Assembly (NCBI GenBank): GCA_019359695.1
Contig: JAHHGV010000023.1
Location: 62,001 to 126,000 of the forward strand
DNA: 64,000 nt
Direction of reading: 5' to 3'
Source: Brasilonema angustatum HA4187-MV1
GTDB taxonomy: Bacteria > Cyanobacteriota > Cyanobacteriia > Cyanobacteriales > Nostocaceae
Part shown: piece by piece, positions 43,890 through 53,559 of the stretch
How positions within the stretch are numbered: position 1 is the first letter of the stretch
Layout: every line of letters starts with the position of its first letter
Notes under the pieces: generated by a model
Database searches by the model: none
What the model saw: the letters and a program-made list of their open reading frames with translations, nothing else
Told to the model about the DNA's origin: nothing
Made by a program: the position numbers and the translations under genes

Positions 43890-46800
43890 CTACTTGTCGG
43901 GATTTACGGGGGCTGATGGTACATTGTCACACAGATGGCGATCGCTGTTATTTTCATCAAGGGTAGTTAGATAATCACGCACTCGTTCGCAACCGCTTTT
44001 TAGCAGTTCATCTAATCCTCCCAGCCGCCATAACTTAATTTGAAACTTAGTTTGATCCTCATTATTAGTTTGATCCTCATTAGAATTTAATAAGGAAACC
44101 AGCGTGCGGCCATCAGGGCTGATGAGATTATATCCATCTGTATCCTGATCAAATTTAACAAGCAGATTCCTCCGCCAGTCCCATAAGATAATATGAGCTT
44201 GATAAGAAATATTAACCAAGCTACCATCAGTATTAAAACTGATGTTATGATTGCTGTTGCGAAAATCTCTTGGGAATTCATCTCCAAAGCGTTGGGATGC
44301 CAACTGTTTTTCGTAGCAGGAGGAATCAGGAGAAAGTTCCCAGATATCAATACTATCTTGACCAAGAGTAGCCGCAACTAGTCTCCCATCTGTTGTCCAA
44401 GCCAAAGCATAAATATCCTTCGCTTTGCATGTTAACTTTTTGTTGTTATCATTCTTTGTAAGATTTAGCAGGTATATAGAATCATATTTATATAAAATTG
44501 CTAGTTGCTTGCCATCTGGGCTAAAACGCCCTAGTTCAAATTTGTTGTTGTTGAAAGAGTGGTTATTAATCGGATAAACCTGCTCTTTGCCCAAAGATAA
44601 ATCCCACACATGAATTTTTTGGGATTTATTATCAATTGGTTCCAAGATTGCCAGTTGTGTCGATTGGTTACCATTTGGGCTTAAAATAAACTTGCTTTCT
44701 TTATCGTACTGCTGTTGCTGGAGCAAACTTGGCAAGCTTAACTCTTGAATAGACGACAGATCCCACAAGTGAACAGTACCTGCTTTTAGCGTGACTAGCT
44801 GCTGACCATCTTGGCTGAAATTGAATCCATCAATTAAGTCGGGAAAATCTATTGCTGCTGTTGGATCAATAAGTTTTTGCTCTAAATTCCATAGACTGAT
44901 CGTGCCATCATTGCTGGCAGTTAGCAGTTGCTTGCCATTTCGGGTAAAACTCACGTTACTGAAAATGCCTTGATGACCTTGAATAGTTAGTTGCTCCTCA
45001 GAACTGTCTGAGTTAAGTAACTGGATAGTACCATCTGATTGTGTGATAACTAGTTGTTTTCCATCCGGGCTAAAACTTACCTTCTCGTCAAAGTCTAACC
45101 TCTGTAACTTTTCTTCGGATCGTTTCCACAAATAAATATAGGGAACATCAGCCATACCCAGTCCGTAAAAACTGGTAATGTAAAGCGGTTGACCGTTATT
45201 ACCAATGATAATATTTATAACTTTGTTCAAATCTGGAAATGTATACTTCTTTTCTTCACCTGAGGAGCAGTCCAATACATGAACAAGCGTAGGAGAGTCT
45301 TGTTCTTCGATAGCAGTAGCCACTAGTAGGTTTCCATCCGGTTTAAAATTAATGCCTTTGACATCGCCTTGCAATTCTTCTAATGGGTATAATTCTGGTG
45401 TATTTTCCCCATCCCATAAATAAACAGTTTTATCTTTAATGAAAGCTAGTTTTCTACTATCAGGGCTAAAACTATAGCCATCAGGAACGAAATCTCCCTT
45501 TAACTTCTGAATCTGATCGGATTCCAAGTTCCACAAAACAATTTCAGTTGGTTTAACAGAGTCACTGTCACTGATGACTAATTTCTTGTTATCAGGGCTA
45601 AACTTAAGCATGGGACTTGCAAGTAAGCTTTGATTATCGGAGAACTCATGACAAAGTGGCTTTTCATCAGATTGTATATTCCAAACGCAAATGTTATTGT
45701 CATTGGTTGTAGCAGCTACTAATATTTTGTTCTCATCAATAACAATATCTCGTGCTATCCAACCTGGACGTAGTTGCCAACGATTCTGTTCTCTTACTGC
45801 ATAAGATGCTGTTCGCAAAGTTTCGATGACTTGACTTTGTAGCTGCTCGTTTAGTTGTGGTTTAAGAAATCCTACCCAAAAAAGCCAGTTGTTTAGGGAT
45901 TTTCCAGCCCGTAAACTACTTATGAAAGTATCTAGTGTCAGCTCATTTGTGCGTAACATAGTTTCCGTGGAATTTTTATCAGCGCTCATTTGTTTTATTA
46001 GTGCTTGTTTCTGACCACTTAGCGCCCAGATCGTTAACCCGCTCGATAACAGAATTATGCCAATCGCAATGCTCCAACGCAAGTTAACATTCCTGCGTCT
46101 TTGCCAAATACTGCGCTGCACGAACTCTGTTTCTACCTGGTTGAACCAGTAGTAATCCTTAGATTCGAGAGATTTGAGTTTCTTTCTTAAAACATCAAGG
46201 TAAGGATTACCATTCCAAAGAAACTGAGTCTTTTTCTCTCGTTGGCGTTCTTGAGCGTCCTTGTTGGTTTGGGGTTCTTCAGCATCCTTGTTGGTTTGGT
46301 GTTTTTGAGCATTCTTTTTGATTTTGTTAAACCAGTCCTCAGCAGAGTGGATTTTTTTATCAAACCAACTCAGAACAGGTTCAGCTTTTCCAAGAATACT
46401 TGGTGAGTGTTCCTCAAACCAGTCCTCACCAGAGTCAATTTTTTTATCAAACCAACTCAGAACAGGTTCAGCTTTTCCAAGAATACTTGCTGACGGTTTC
46501 TGCTTTTTCCAGTCTAAGGCATTAGGTGTCAGTCGCCGTTGCAGGGGTAAATCTTGTTCCTTTTGCCACTCCAGTAGTTTATCCCAGCTTTTCACTAGAA
46601 AATCATGGGCTGGCTCTACATAAGGTTCTCCCATTTTCAGTTGTCCGCTGACAATCAAGCGAGCATCAATAAGACATTTTTTAACGAACTTGACTCGCTG
46701 ATTTTCTTCGTCATCCGGCTTGCTTGGGTCATCCTTGTGTGCGTACACTAATTCTGACAATGGCACCGGACGCCGTGCTGATTCCCCATTTTCAACAGTC

Positions 46801-49244
46801 ACCATCCGCAGCATCATCCGCCGCATCGTATCTTTGTGAGCATCATCGGGTAAGTCCTGATATTCCTGATTTGCTCTCCGTGTTAGAGAACCAGCAACGC
46901 CTCCCGCTTTGTCAAATTCAGCATCAAGTTTCAGGGCGCGATCGCTACTTCCACCAGGTATCCACTTTTTAGCAAGTTTAATGTAAAGTTCGCTGAGTGT
47001 AAATGATAGCAAGGGTAAAGCACCAGGCATTTGCCCGACTTCATCAATTAATCTGTCTACCGGATTTCGCTGATCTGGAAGCTGTTCAAAGTAAAGCGCC
47101 TTTTCTGCGGCGGGACGCTCAATCGCTTCTCGCAACTCATTGGAATACATAGCACGGACTGGAAAGCGAGCGTCTGCCCAATACGACTTGAGCACCTCCG
47201 AGTTGAGGAAGCGCGGTTCAAAGTCGGAACGCAATGTTACCACTATGCTCAGTTGCGGCAATTTAGCTGCTAGAGTTTCTTCTAGCAGTTTTAAGAACTG
47301 TTGCGACTCCGTAAGATTCGGTTGCTTGTTTTGCTTATCTTCTTTACTCTGAGAACTTAAGGTGATTAACTCCTCAAATTGATCTATCACTAGTAACAGT
47401 CTCTTATCAGAGTTTTTTTGACTCCATGTTTTGACAATTTCGATAAATTTATTTGAGTCTTCTTGTAGGCGTTTGCTAAGTGGATTGAGACAATCTAAAA
47501 CTGCTTCTTGTTCGTTTTTAAGTTGGTCAACACCAAAAAAGCTAAAATCCGATTCTTGCGTTTGTGGAGCGTGCCCGAAGGGCATATTACGTTTCCTTTT
47601 GAGGTACTCATCGGAACACAAATTATTGAGTTCCTCAAAATAAGATAAAATGAAATTTGGGCTTTTTTCTTTAAATCCTCTGTTCAAAATATCAATATAT
47701 TTCTCGTATTTCTTAATACTATTATGATTTTTATCGCAATCATAAATTGTTTTATTTAAGCTTTTAATTTTTGTTTGTATTATTTGAACAATTGAGTATA
47801 AATTTTCTAGTTTCTGGCTGACAACAATATTGATTTCCTCAAAATAATCGACAATTAAACGCTGCTTTGTTTCTTTCGTTTCTCGTTTCCAAATCTCAAC
47901 AAATTTCTCGTATTTCTCCACTTTTTGTTTTAATCGGAAAATTTCGTCTTCTTCACTATTTCTATCGCAATCATCAATTTCCTTATTTAAAACTGTAATT
48001 TCTTGTTGTAGTATTTTATCAACCAATTGTAAAGAGTCTAGTTGATCGCTGACAAAAATATCGTTATTATTAGTAATTTGCAGAAGAGTCCTAGCCAAAG
48101 CTGTAAAAGGAGATTCAGTAGGACGCATAGGGTTGAGAACGTGCCACTTTTTGTCCTGCTTGCGTAAGTCGGGAATGAGTCCTGCTTTGACTAAACTGGA
48201 TTTTCCAGAACCGGAAACTCCTAAAACAACAGTTAGCCAACTAGAGGCATTGGAAACCTTCTTATACAATTCTTCTACCAGTTGCTTTCTGCCAAAGAAT
48301 AATTGTGAATGCTCTTCTTCAAAAGACTGTAACCCTCGATAAGGATTATTTTCTTCAATTAAATTTGGTGCATGTTTTAATTTCAGTTCAGCACCAGGAA
48401 CTAGAAATATATATTCGCCGCTATCATGTTTTGATAAAGTCCATATCCCCGGCGTTTGACTCCCATTAGAATCTTTTGCTACATTTCCTTCTAAGTAAAT
48501 ATGAAGTTCTCTTGCTGTAATCACTCCATCTCCTGCGGATTTACCATTTTTAGCTGGAGGATATATATCTCCTTCACCCCGCAAAGCGTCGAATAAAGCT
48601 TTCGCAAAAGGTGAGTGTTTATCGCCGCCTCGGTTATCGCGCAGACGTATAATATCTAATGCTTCTTGGTTATGTGCTGCAGAAGTAATTGCTTGCCATG
48701 CAGGAGATTTGATAAAGCGATCATAATGTTCTTGACAAATGACTGTCGGAATGACTGTCGCTAATCTGGCAGTTGACCACCGGAAAGTTCCAGCAAAGCA
48801 ACAATCAAGAATGACTAGTAGGTGACGACACGAAAGTGCGCTCAAACAGTCGTGTAATTTCTGCATGGAGAGCAGATTTTCATTTTTTTCTAAATCTGCA
48901 TTCTGTGGTACGAGATAGCCTGCAGGTCCTTTATCACTATCGCGTGCTATTCCGTGTCCCGCAAAGTAGAAGAGTAAACGGTCGTCTTTTGTCAGACGAA
49001 TTTCTTTAAGCAGAGTTGATAAGTTCTGTAGGGTTGGTTTACAGTCAGTCTTATCGGTGATTAAAATCACTTCATTATATTGATGTTCTTTCGCTAATAT
49101 CTCTGCTAGTTTCTCAGCATCATTTCTAGCTGTCTGTAGGTTGGGAATCTTGTTCTGGTATTCGTTGATGCCAATGACGATTGCTAAACTGCGCTTGAAA
49201 CCTGTTCTATTTTGTGCGTTGGGTAACGTATTTGTTTGGCTCAT
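43890..49244 (-). CDS. Caspase-STAND ATPase-WD40 repeat protein
   Basis: A very large signalling protein of about 1784 residues from the chosen start (MSQTNTLPNA). Residues 17-260 are a C14 caspase-like domain with His97 (YFAGHG) and Cys149 (LDCCFAG). From about 300 comes an nSTAND1-type ATPase: NPYRGLQSFEEEHSQLFFGR, Walker A GVSGSGKSS and Walker B LLLVIDQFEEL. Between the Walker motifs is a coiled-coil insertion with an internal repeat. A membrane segment (WSIAIGIILLSSGLTIWALS) precedes some ten or more WD40-type blades that end the protein (FSPDGKQL and DGTISLWNLE repeats). Such proteins are suspected to control cell death or defence when ligand binding frees the caspase. Confidence 0.9.
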   Translation of the reverse strand: MSQTNTLPNAQNRTGFKRSLAIVIGINEYQNKIPNLQTARNDAEKLAEILAKEHQYNEVILITDKTDCKPTLQNLSTLLKEIRLTKDDRLLFYFAGHGIARDSDKGPAGYLVPQNADLEKNENLLSMQKLHDCLSALSCRHLLVILDCCFAGTFRWSTARLATVIPTVICQEHYDRFIKSPAWQAITSAAHNQEALDIIRLRDNRGGDKHSPFAKALFDALRGEGDIYPPAKNGKSAGDGVITARELHIYLEGNVAKDSNGSQTPGIWTLSKHDSGEYIFLVPGAELKLKHAPNLIEENNPYRGLQSFEEEHSQLFFGRKQLVEELYKKVSNASSWLTVVLGVSGSGKSSLVKAGLIPDLRKQDKKWHVLNPMRPTESPFTALARTLLQITNNNDIFVSDQLDSLQLVDKILQQEITVLNKEIDDCDRNSEEDEIFRLKQKVEKYEKFVEIWKRETKETKQRLIVDYFEEINIVVSQKLENLYSIVQIIQTKIKSLNKTIYDCDKNHNSIKKYEKYIDILNRGFKEKSPNFILSYFEELNNLCSDEYLKRKRNMPFGHAPQTQESDFSFFGVDQLKNEQEAVLDCLNPLSKRLQEDSNKFIEIVKTWSQKNSDKRLLLVIDQFEELITLSSQSKEDKQNKQPNLTESQQFLKLLEETLAAKLPQLSIVVTLRSDFEPRFLNSEVLKSYWADARFPVRAMYSNELREAIERPAAEKALYFEQLPDQRNPVDRLIDEVGQMPGALPLLSFTLSELYIKLAKKWIPGGSSDRALKLDAEFDKAGGVAGSLTRRANQEYQDLPDDAHKDTMRRMMLRMVTVENGESARRPVPLSELVYAHKDDPSKPDDEENQRVKFVKKCLIDARLIVSGQLKMGEPYVEPAHDFLVKSWDKLLEWQKEQDLPLQRRLTPNALDWKKQKPSASILGKAEPVLSWFDKKIDSGEDWFEEHSPSILGKAEPVLSWFDKKIHSAEDWFNKIKKNAQKHQTNKDAEEPQTNKDAQERQREKKTQFLWNGNPYLDVLRKKLKSLESKDYYWFNQVETEFVQRSIWQRRRNVNLRWSIAIGIILLSSGLTIWALSGQKQALIKQMSADKNSTETMLRTNELTLDTFISSLRAGKSLNNWLFWVGFLKPQLNEQLQSQVIETLRTASYAVREQNRWQLRPGWIARDIVIDENKILVAATTNDNNICVWNIQSDEKPLCHEFSDNQSLLASPMLKFSPDNKKLVISDSDSVKPTEIVLWNLESDQIQKLKGDFVPDGYSFSPDSRKLAFIKDKTVYLWDGENTPELYPLEELQGDVKGINFKPDGNLLVATAIEEQDSPTLVHVLDCSSGEEKKYTFPDLNKVINIIIGNNGQPLYITSFYGLGMADVPYIYLWKRSEEKLQRLDFDEKVSFSPDGKQLVITQSDGTIQLLNSDSSEEQLTIQGHQGIFSNVSFTRNGKQLLTASNDGTISLWNLEQKLIDPTAAIDFPDLIDGFNFSQDGQQLVTLKAGTVHLWDLSSIQELSLPSLLQQQQYDKESKFILSPNGNQSTQLAILEPIDNKSQKIHVWDLSLGKEQVYPINNHSFNNNKFELGRFSPDGKQLAILYKYDSIYLLNLTKNDNNKKLTCKAKDIYALAWTTDGRLVAATLGQDSIDIWELSPDSSCYEKQLASQRFGDEFPRDFRNSNHNISFNTDGSLVNISYQAHIILWDWRRNLLVKFDQDTDGYNLISPDGRTLVSLLNSNEDQTNNEDQTKFQIKLWRLGGLDELLKSGCERVRDYLTTLDENNSDRHLCDNVPSAPVNPDK

Positions 49245-49369
49245 AGTTGCGTACCTAGTTTGTCGGAATACTTTTGTGTGGCTTTTACCAGGCAAAAAGA
49301 AGCAAGCATTACAGAATCAAGAATTTTGGTTTTGACTACAGATTCACGAATGCAATGCTTTGCTCTTAT

Positions 49370-51475
49370 TTAATTCGCTATCACCTTTAGGGTTACTTGT
49401 TTTGTCGTCCATCCACGACTTGGATCGGCGACAACTTGTACGTTTCTACTTGTGGAAGGTTCGTCATCAGCACCCACCGCGGCTAAAAGTTCTTCTAGTT
49501 GATTCCTGGGTGCTTTCAGTCCTCTAGTGCTACTAGCGGGAATTGGTTGGTCGAGGGACGGTAACTCCAGCCACCGGAAGTTAGCTTGTTCAACTGTGAC
49601 AAACACTTTAAATTTGTCTGTTCCTTCTTGATAACCTTCTGGAAGACTCATTTCGAGTGAAATACATTCTTCTTGTCCGGGGTCGAAAGGAACAAAATTT
49701 GCATTGTCTCCTAGTATGTTGAGTTGAGAAATCGACCAATCGGAACTTAAAGCCAGTACAACCACGTTGAGAACTTGGGAAGACTCATTGCGGATACGCA
49801 AAAAGACAGTTTCCCCTGCTTGCACACTAGGGTTACTCTTGTCATCAAATGGCTGAGGAGATGGTTGCCTTGTACGTCTATAATTAGCTTGCTTGCCAAC
49901 TAACTCAACTACAAGTTTTTTCGTTAGAGGAGTCCCAAAATTATCCAATTCCTCTGTAGCTTTATACTTAGTAAGATGCACTAGACGTTTCACCAACTTT
50001 GCAGATGCATCAGTTTCGCCCACCTTTAATGGAGGTCGTAAATTAGGAAAAGGCTTACCTGTTGGCTCACAAATTTCGTATTCACCATGTTTGTTGATAG
50101 AAATTTGGTAATCAGCGGCTTGTTCATTAGCAACTAATTTCACCCAGCCATTTCCTGAAGCAGCAATCGCAACTGCTTGTAAAGCTGCTTGCTGATTTAT
50201 TTCTTTTGGTGGTAAGTCCTCCAATTCTGTATTCTCTGGTGTGCATTCAATCAAACGGATTCCGCGAATAAGATCCACGGGTGCGGATAGCATAACCGCA
50301 CTAGCTCCTTGCTCGATTTCTCCTGCACGCAGCGTCTTAATAACTTCCGCCCAAGCATCAGTGACACCGATTTCTGTGACTTCAGCTATAGCTAAGTGCT
50401 TGTCTTGTTGGGTAATATCCTTTATTCCGCGTGGGTAAATAGCAAACTGAGATCCTTCCTCCACAACTTGGGCTATGCCAGCATTTAATTTAACTCGCAC
50501 TGGATTATTTGCTGCATCTACTTGCATCACGGTGACGGCATACTGGAGAGATTCGTAGTTGTTGCCGAAAACCAAACGGTTACCCTCACCTAGCAGCATG
50601 GGCGTTTGTTGTTGAAATTGACTGTGGATTTTGGCGTTGATACGTGAGTAAAGTTCGTTATAAGTCAAATCCAGACTGCGGTTCTGTAGAGAATCCAACA
50701 ACCAATACGTTAAAGCTCCGTTACGTTCTTTACCGTTAAAGGCATATTCAATGGCAAATTCCGACGGACGACAAGCCGCTAGTAAAACATAATCTTTAAC
50801 ATCCGGAAGCATCCCACCTACAGCAGTCGCATTACGAGTTCCTCCTGTCAAGTTTTGCCAAATCTTCACCAATTCCTCAGCCGATGCCACTAAACTTTCT
50901 GTTGGTCGTTGCGTTGTGTCAACAGTATTTGTGTCAGCGCCACGAATGTCAGAATCTCCGGCTCGCGTTGCTCCTCCTGAATGACAGCTATCTAACACAA
51001 CTGTGACAACTAACTCTTTATCCACCATGTTTTGCACAAGTGCTGCTAACTCGAAGTCCCGAAGATAACAAGATGTTGATTTACCAATATCAAGGGGAAC
51101 AAGCGTTTCATCAGATCCTTTTTCTCCCTTGAGTTCTGGACGAGTTGTTGCTGCACGTCCGCCGTGACCAGAGTAGTGAATGTAAACTTGGTCTTTAGGT
51201 TGAGCAATTTCTGTAAGTTCTTTGAACTTCTTTACAATATTCTCGTAGGTTGGCCACTTTGAAGGTGGTTCGGATGGCTCATCAGAACCGTCAACATTAG
51301 AAGCAGTTAGCTTGTAAATTTGCTCGGATGGTAGATTAAACTGGCGCTTTAGGAAAGCTTCCACATGGTTAATATCACGCACGCATCCCCTAAGGCTTTT
51401 ATAAGAAGCATCATCAGGTAATTTGTTAGGTAAATAACAATCAATACCTATTAGCAAAGCGTACAAGTAGCTCAT
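49370..51475 (-). CDS. Caspase-family (orthocaspase) protein
   Basis: A 701-residue protein with an N-terminal C14 caspase domain: His104 in IHYSGHGGR and Cys164 in VLDSCHSGG, with YALLIGIDCYLPNKLP at the start. The middle (about 320-480) contains beta-rich segments, and the rest includes a region (RIRNESSQVLNVVVLALSSD) resembling the DUF4384-type domain often fused to cyanobacterial caspases. No membrane segment or signal peptide is seen. It lies 125 bases upstream of the giant caspase-STAND gene on the same strand, so the two may be co-expressed. Confidence 0.9.
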   Translation of the reverse strand: MSYLYALLIGIDCYLPNKLPDDASYKSLRGCVRDINHVEAFLKRQFNLPSEQIYKLTASNVDGSDEPSEPPSKWPTYENIVKKFKELTEIAQPKDQVYIHYSGHGGRAATTRPELKGEKGSDETLVPLDIGKSTSCYLRDFELAALVQNMVDKELVVTVVLDSCHSGGATRAGDSDIRGADTNTVDTTQRPTESLVASAEELVKIWQNLTGGTRNATAVGGMLPDVKDYVLLAACRPSEFAIEYAFNGKERNGALTYWLLDSLQNRSLDLTYNELYSRINAKIHSQFQQQTPMLLGEGNRLVFGNNYESLQYAVTVMQVDAANNPVRVKLNAGIAQVVEEGSQFAIYPRGIKDITQQDKHLAIAEVTEIGVTDAWAEVIKTLRAGEIEQGASAVMLSAPVDLIRGIRLIECTPENTELEDLPPKEINQQAALQAVAIAASGNGWVKLVANEQAADYQISINKHGEYEICEPTGKPFPNLRPPLKVGETDASAKLVKRLVHLTKYKATEELDNFGTPLTKKLVVELVGKQANYRRTRQPSPQPFDDKSNPSVQAGETVFLRIRNESSQVLNVVVLALSSDWSISQLNILGDNANFVPFDPGQEECISLEMSLPEGYQEGTDKFKVFVTVEQANFRWLELPSLDQPIPASSTRGLKAPRNQLEELLAAVGADDEPSTSRNVQVVADPSRGWTTKQVTLKVIAN

Positions 51476-51802
51476 TCGTTAATAACCTGTAGACGTTTTC
51501 AACGATAGGTGTGAATGAATTTAGTTGGTTGAAACAACCGTAAATCCTTACAAGGTTATATAGATGTAAACAAAAATAACTTATGCAGTTTTGAAAAACT
51601 TTAGAGAACATTTATGGCTATTCTCACATCTTGCATGAAGTGAAAAACCGGGTTTCTTGAGAATGTCTGCTCGTAGAAACCTTAATTTATGGTTCAGAAA
51701 CCCGGTTTTTTGGGTCTTGTTGAGAATGCTGCAAGATCTGAGCATAAAGGTTTGGAGTTTCGCACCGCGAACTTGTCTAAACTCCAGTGAGTACTTTCTT
51801 AA
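51476..51802. repeat. Intergenic region with a foldback element
   Basis: Positions 51622-51744 form an imperfect palindrome: CTCACATCTTGCA pairs with TGCAAGATCTGAG at the outside and AAAAACCGGGTTTCTT with AGAAACCCGGTTTTTT inside. The GAAACCCGGTTTC core is also found inside the CHAT-CHASE2 gene. It resembles a MITE or REP-like element. No gene is present. Confidence 0.7.
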
Positions 51803-52741
51803 TCAAAATTGAGACATGCTAACTCGTCGCCTGAGAACTTCCAACAGAGTTGTAAACTCCTCTGGAGGAGGTGCAGTGACTTCGATCCATTCTCCAGAGA
51901 CAGGATGTTCTAACCTGAGTCGCCAAGCGTGGAGGGCTTGACCGGGTAAATTCACACCAACGGAACGACCAGAACTATAAATAGGATCGCCAACAATAGG
52001 ATGACCGATGTGGGTGCTGTGGACACGAATTTGATGGGTGCGTCCGGTTTCCAGTTGGAAGTGCATTAATGTATAGTTACCAAAACGCTCTTTCACTTTC
52101 CAGTGAGTAACTGCAGTTCTTCCCCCTTGTTCAACTGGAACAACCGCCATTTTTTTGCGGTCAACTGGATGACGACCGATGGGTAAATTTATCGTACCGC
52201 TTTCTGTTTTGGGTACGCCGTAGATAATGCCGAGGTATTCTCGCCGTGCAGTTTTTGCTTTGAGTTGAGCTTGTAGATGTTGATGGGCGTGTTCTGTTTT
52301 GGCAATTGCGATCGCCCCGGTTGTATCCTTATCCAATCGATGGACAATTCCCGGACGTTGGACTCCCCCAATTCCTGGTAAATTAGGGCAGTGAGCTAAA
52401 ATAGCGTTGACTAAAGTACCGTCTTGATGACCTGGTGCTGGATGGACGACTAACCCAGCGCTTTTGTTGATGATAAGTAGGGAGTCGTCTTCATAAAGAA
52501 TGTCGAGAGGAATATCTTCTGGTTGGAGTTCTAAGGGTTCTGCATCTGGTATTTTTATGGTTATGCGATCGCCTGCTTTGACAGCAATTTTCTTTGATGT
52601 GCAAACATTGTCATTGAGTTGGACGTGACTTTGTTCTATGAGTTGTTGGATGCGCGATCGCGATAAATTTGGTAACTCTTGGGAGAGGTAGCGGTCTAGG
52701 CGATCGCTATGTTGTTTGACTTCTAGATAAAATTCGTTCAC
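51803..52741 (-). CDS. RluA/RluD-family pseudouridine synthase
   Basis: A 312-residue RNA-modifying enzyme. An S4 RNA-binding domain (RLDRYLSQELPNLSRSRIQQ, VQLNDNVCTSKKIAVKAGDR) precedes the catalytic domain with the signature HRLDKDTTGAIAIAKT, whose Asp is catalytic, and RTHQIRVH. This layout is that of RluD, which modifies 23S rRNA helix 69. The Uma2 gene ends 2 bases before its start, so both are probably co-transcribed. It is a housekeeping-type gene between accessory genes. Confidence 0.93.
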   Translation of the reverse strand: MNEFYLEVKQHSDRLDRYLSQELPNLSRSRIQQLIEQSHVQLNDNVCTSKKIAVKAGDRITIKIPDAEPLELQPEDIPLDILYEDDSLLIINKSAGLVVHPAPGHQDGTLVNAILAHCPNLPGIGGVQRPGIVHRLDKDTTGAIAIAKTEHAHQHLQAQLKAKTARREYLGIIYGVPKTESGTINLPIGRHPVDRKKMAVVPVEQGGRTAVTHWKVKERFGNYTLMHFQLETGRTHQIRVHSTHIGHPIVGDPIYSSGRSVGVNLPGQALHAWRLRLEHPVSGEWIEVTAPPPEEFTTLLEVLRRRVSMSQF

Positions 52742-52743
52742 AC

Positions 52744-53463
52744 TTAATTTGGATTCACTGGTCGTTCTTGAAGTAAAGCACGGAGTGCTTGTAATTCTGC
52801 TTCAGCTTTTTCTGCTCTAGCTTCAGCTTGTTCTGCCCTAACTTCAGCTTGTTCTTGTTTCTGTGCTAGTTCCAGATAGCTTAGAAACAGCTGTCCATCA
52901 GGACGATAAATCTGAAGTTCGCCGTCTGACATTTCAAAGCGTATGCTTAGACGAGGACTCACCCAACCGATCATTTGCTCAATTTCTGCTAATTCATCAC
53001 CAGAGCGTAACCAACCAGTCAACTCACCTGTGTCTGGGTTATACAAGTAGTATTCTTCCACACCATAGCGCTCATAAAACTTGTATTTATTGATCATCTC
53101 TTTGGCGCTATTGCTGGGGGAAAGAATTTCAAACACAACTTGTGGGGGAATATTGTCTTCTCGCCACTGTAAATAAGAACCTCGATCTCCTTTTGGTCTG
53201 CCAAAGACAACCATAACATCAGGCGCTCTGCGAATGATGTTATTGCCCTCAATAGGATACCACAGTAAGTCCCCTGCAACGAACACATTCGGGTGATTGT
53301 CAAACAGCAGATCCAAGTTTTTTTTAATGAGTACAATCAACTCAAATTGCTTTGTGTTATCTGCTATTGGCTGTCCGTCGGTTTCCGGGTAAATGATATC
53401 CCTTTGGTTGTAAGATGATAGCTGAGTAACCATTCCAGTAAATCCTATTCTTGCACGTGGCAT
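52744..53463 (-). CDS. Uma2 family protein (putative restriction-endonuclease fold)
   Basis: A 239-residue protein of the cyanobacterial Uma2 (DUF820) family, with a PD-(D/E)XK nuclease-like core: RRAPDVMVVFGRPKGDRGSY, PPQVVFEILSPSN and YKFYERYGVEEYYLYNPDTG. The Asp in APDVMV, the Glu in VFEILSP and the following Lys in KEMINKYKFYE form the expected active site. A C-terminal coiled coil with AEVRAEQAEARAEKAEAE repeats is typical. These proteins are abundant in cyanobacteria and of unknown role. Upstream is the divergent sigma-like gene. Confidence 0.88.
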   Translation of the reverse strand: MPRARIGFTGMVTQLSSYNQRDIIYPETDGQPIADNTKQFELIVLIKKNLDLLFDNHPNVFVAGDLLWYPIEGNNIIRRAPDVMVVFGRPKGDRGSYLQWREDNIPPQVVFEILSPSNSAKEMINKYKFYERYGVEEYYLYNPDTGELTGWLRSGDELAEIEQMIGWVSPRLSIRFEMSDGELQIYRPDGQLFLSYLELAQKQEQAEVRAEQAEARAEKAEAELQALRALLQERPVNPN

Positions 53464-53559
53464 AGTTCATTTTAACGAACGCAAGTGCGTGTGCCTGAAC
53501 GCCAACACCAAGAAGGCATGCTATTTGCAGTCTCGCTCAATTTATATTTTTAATTGCTT

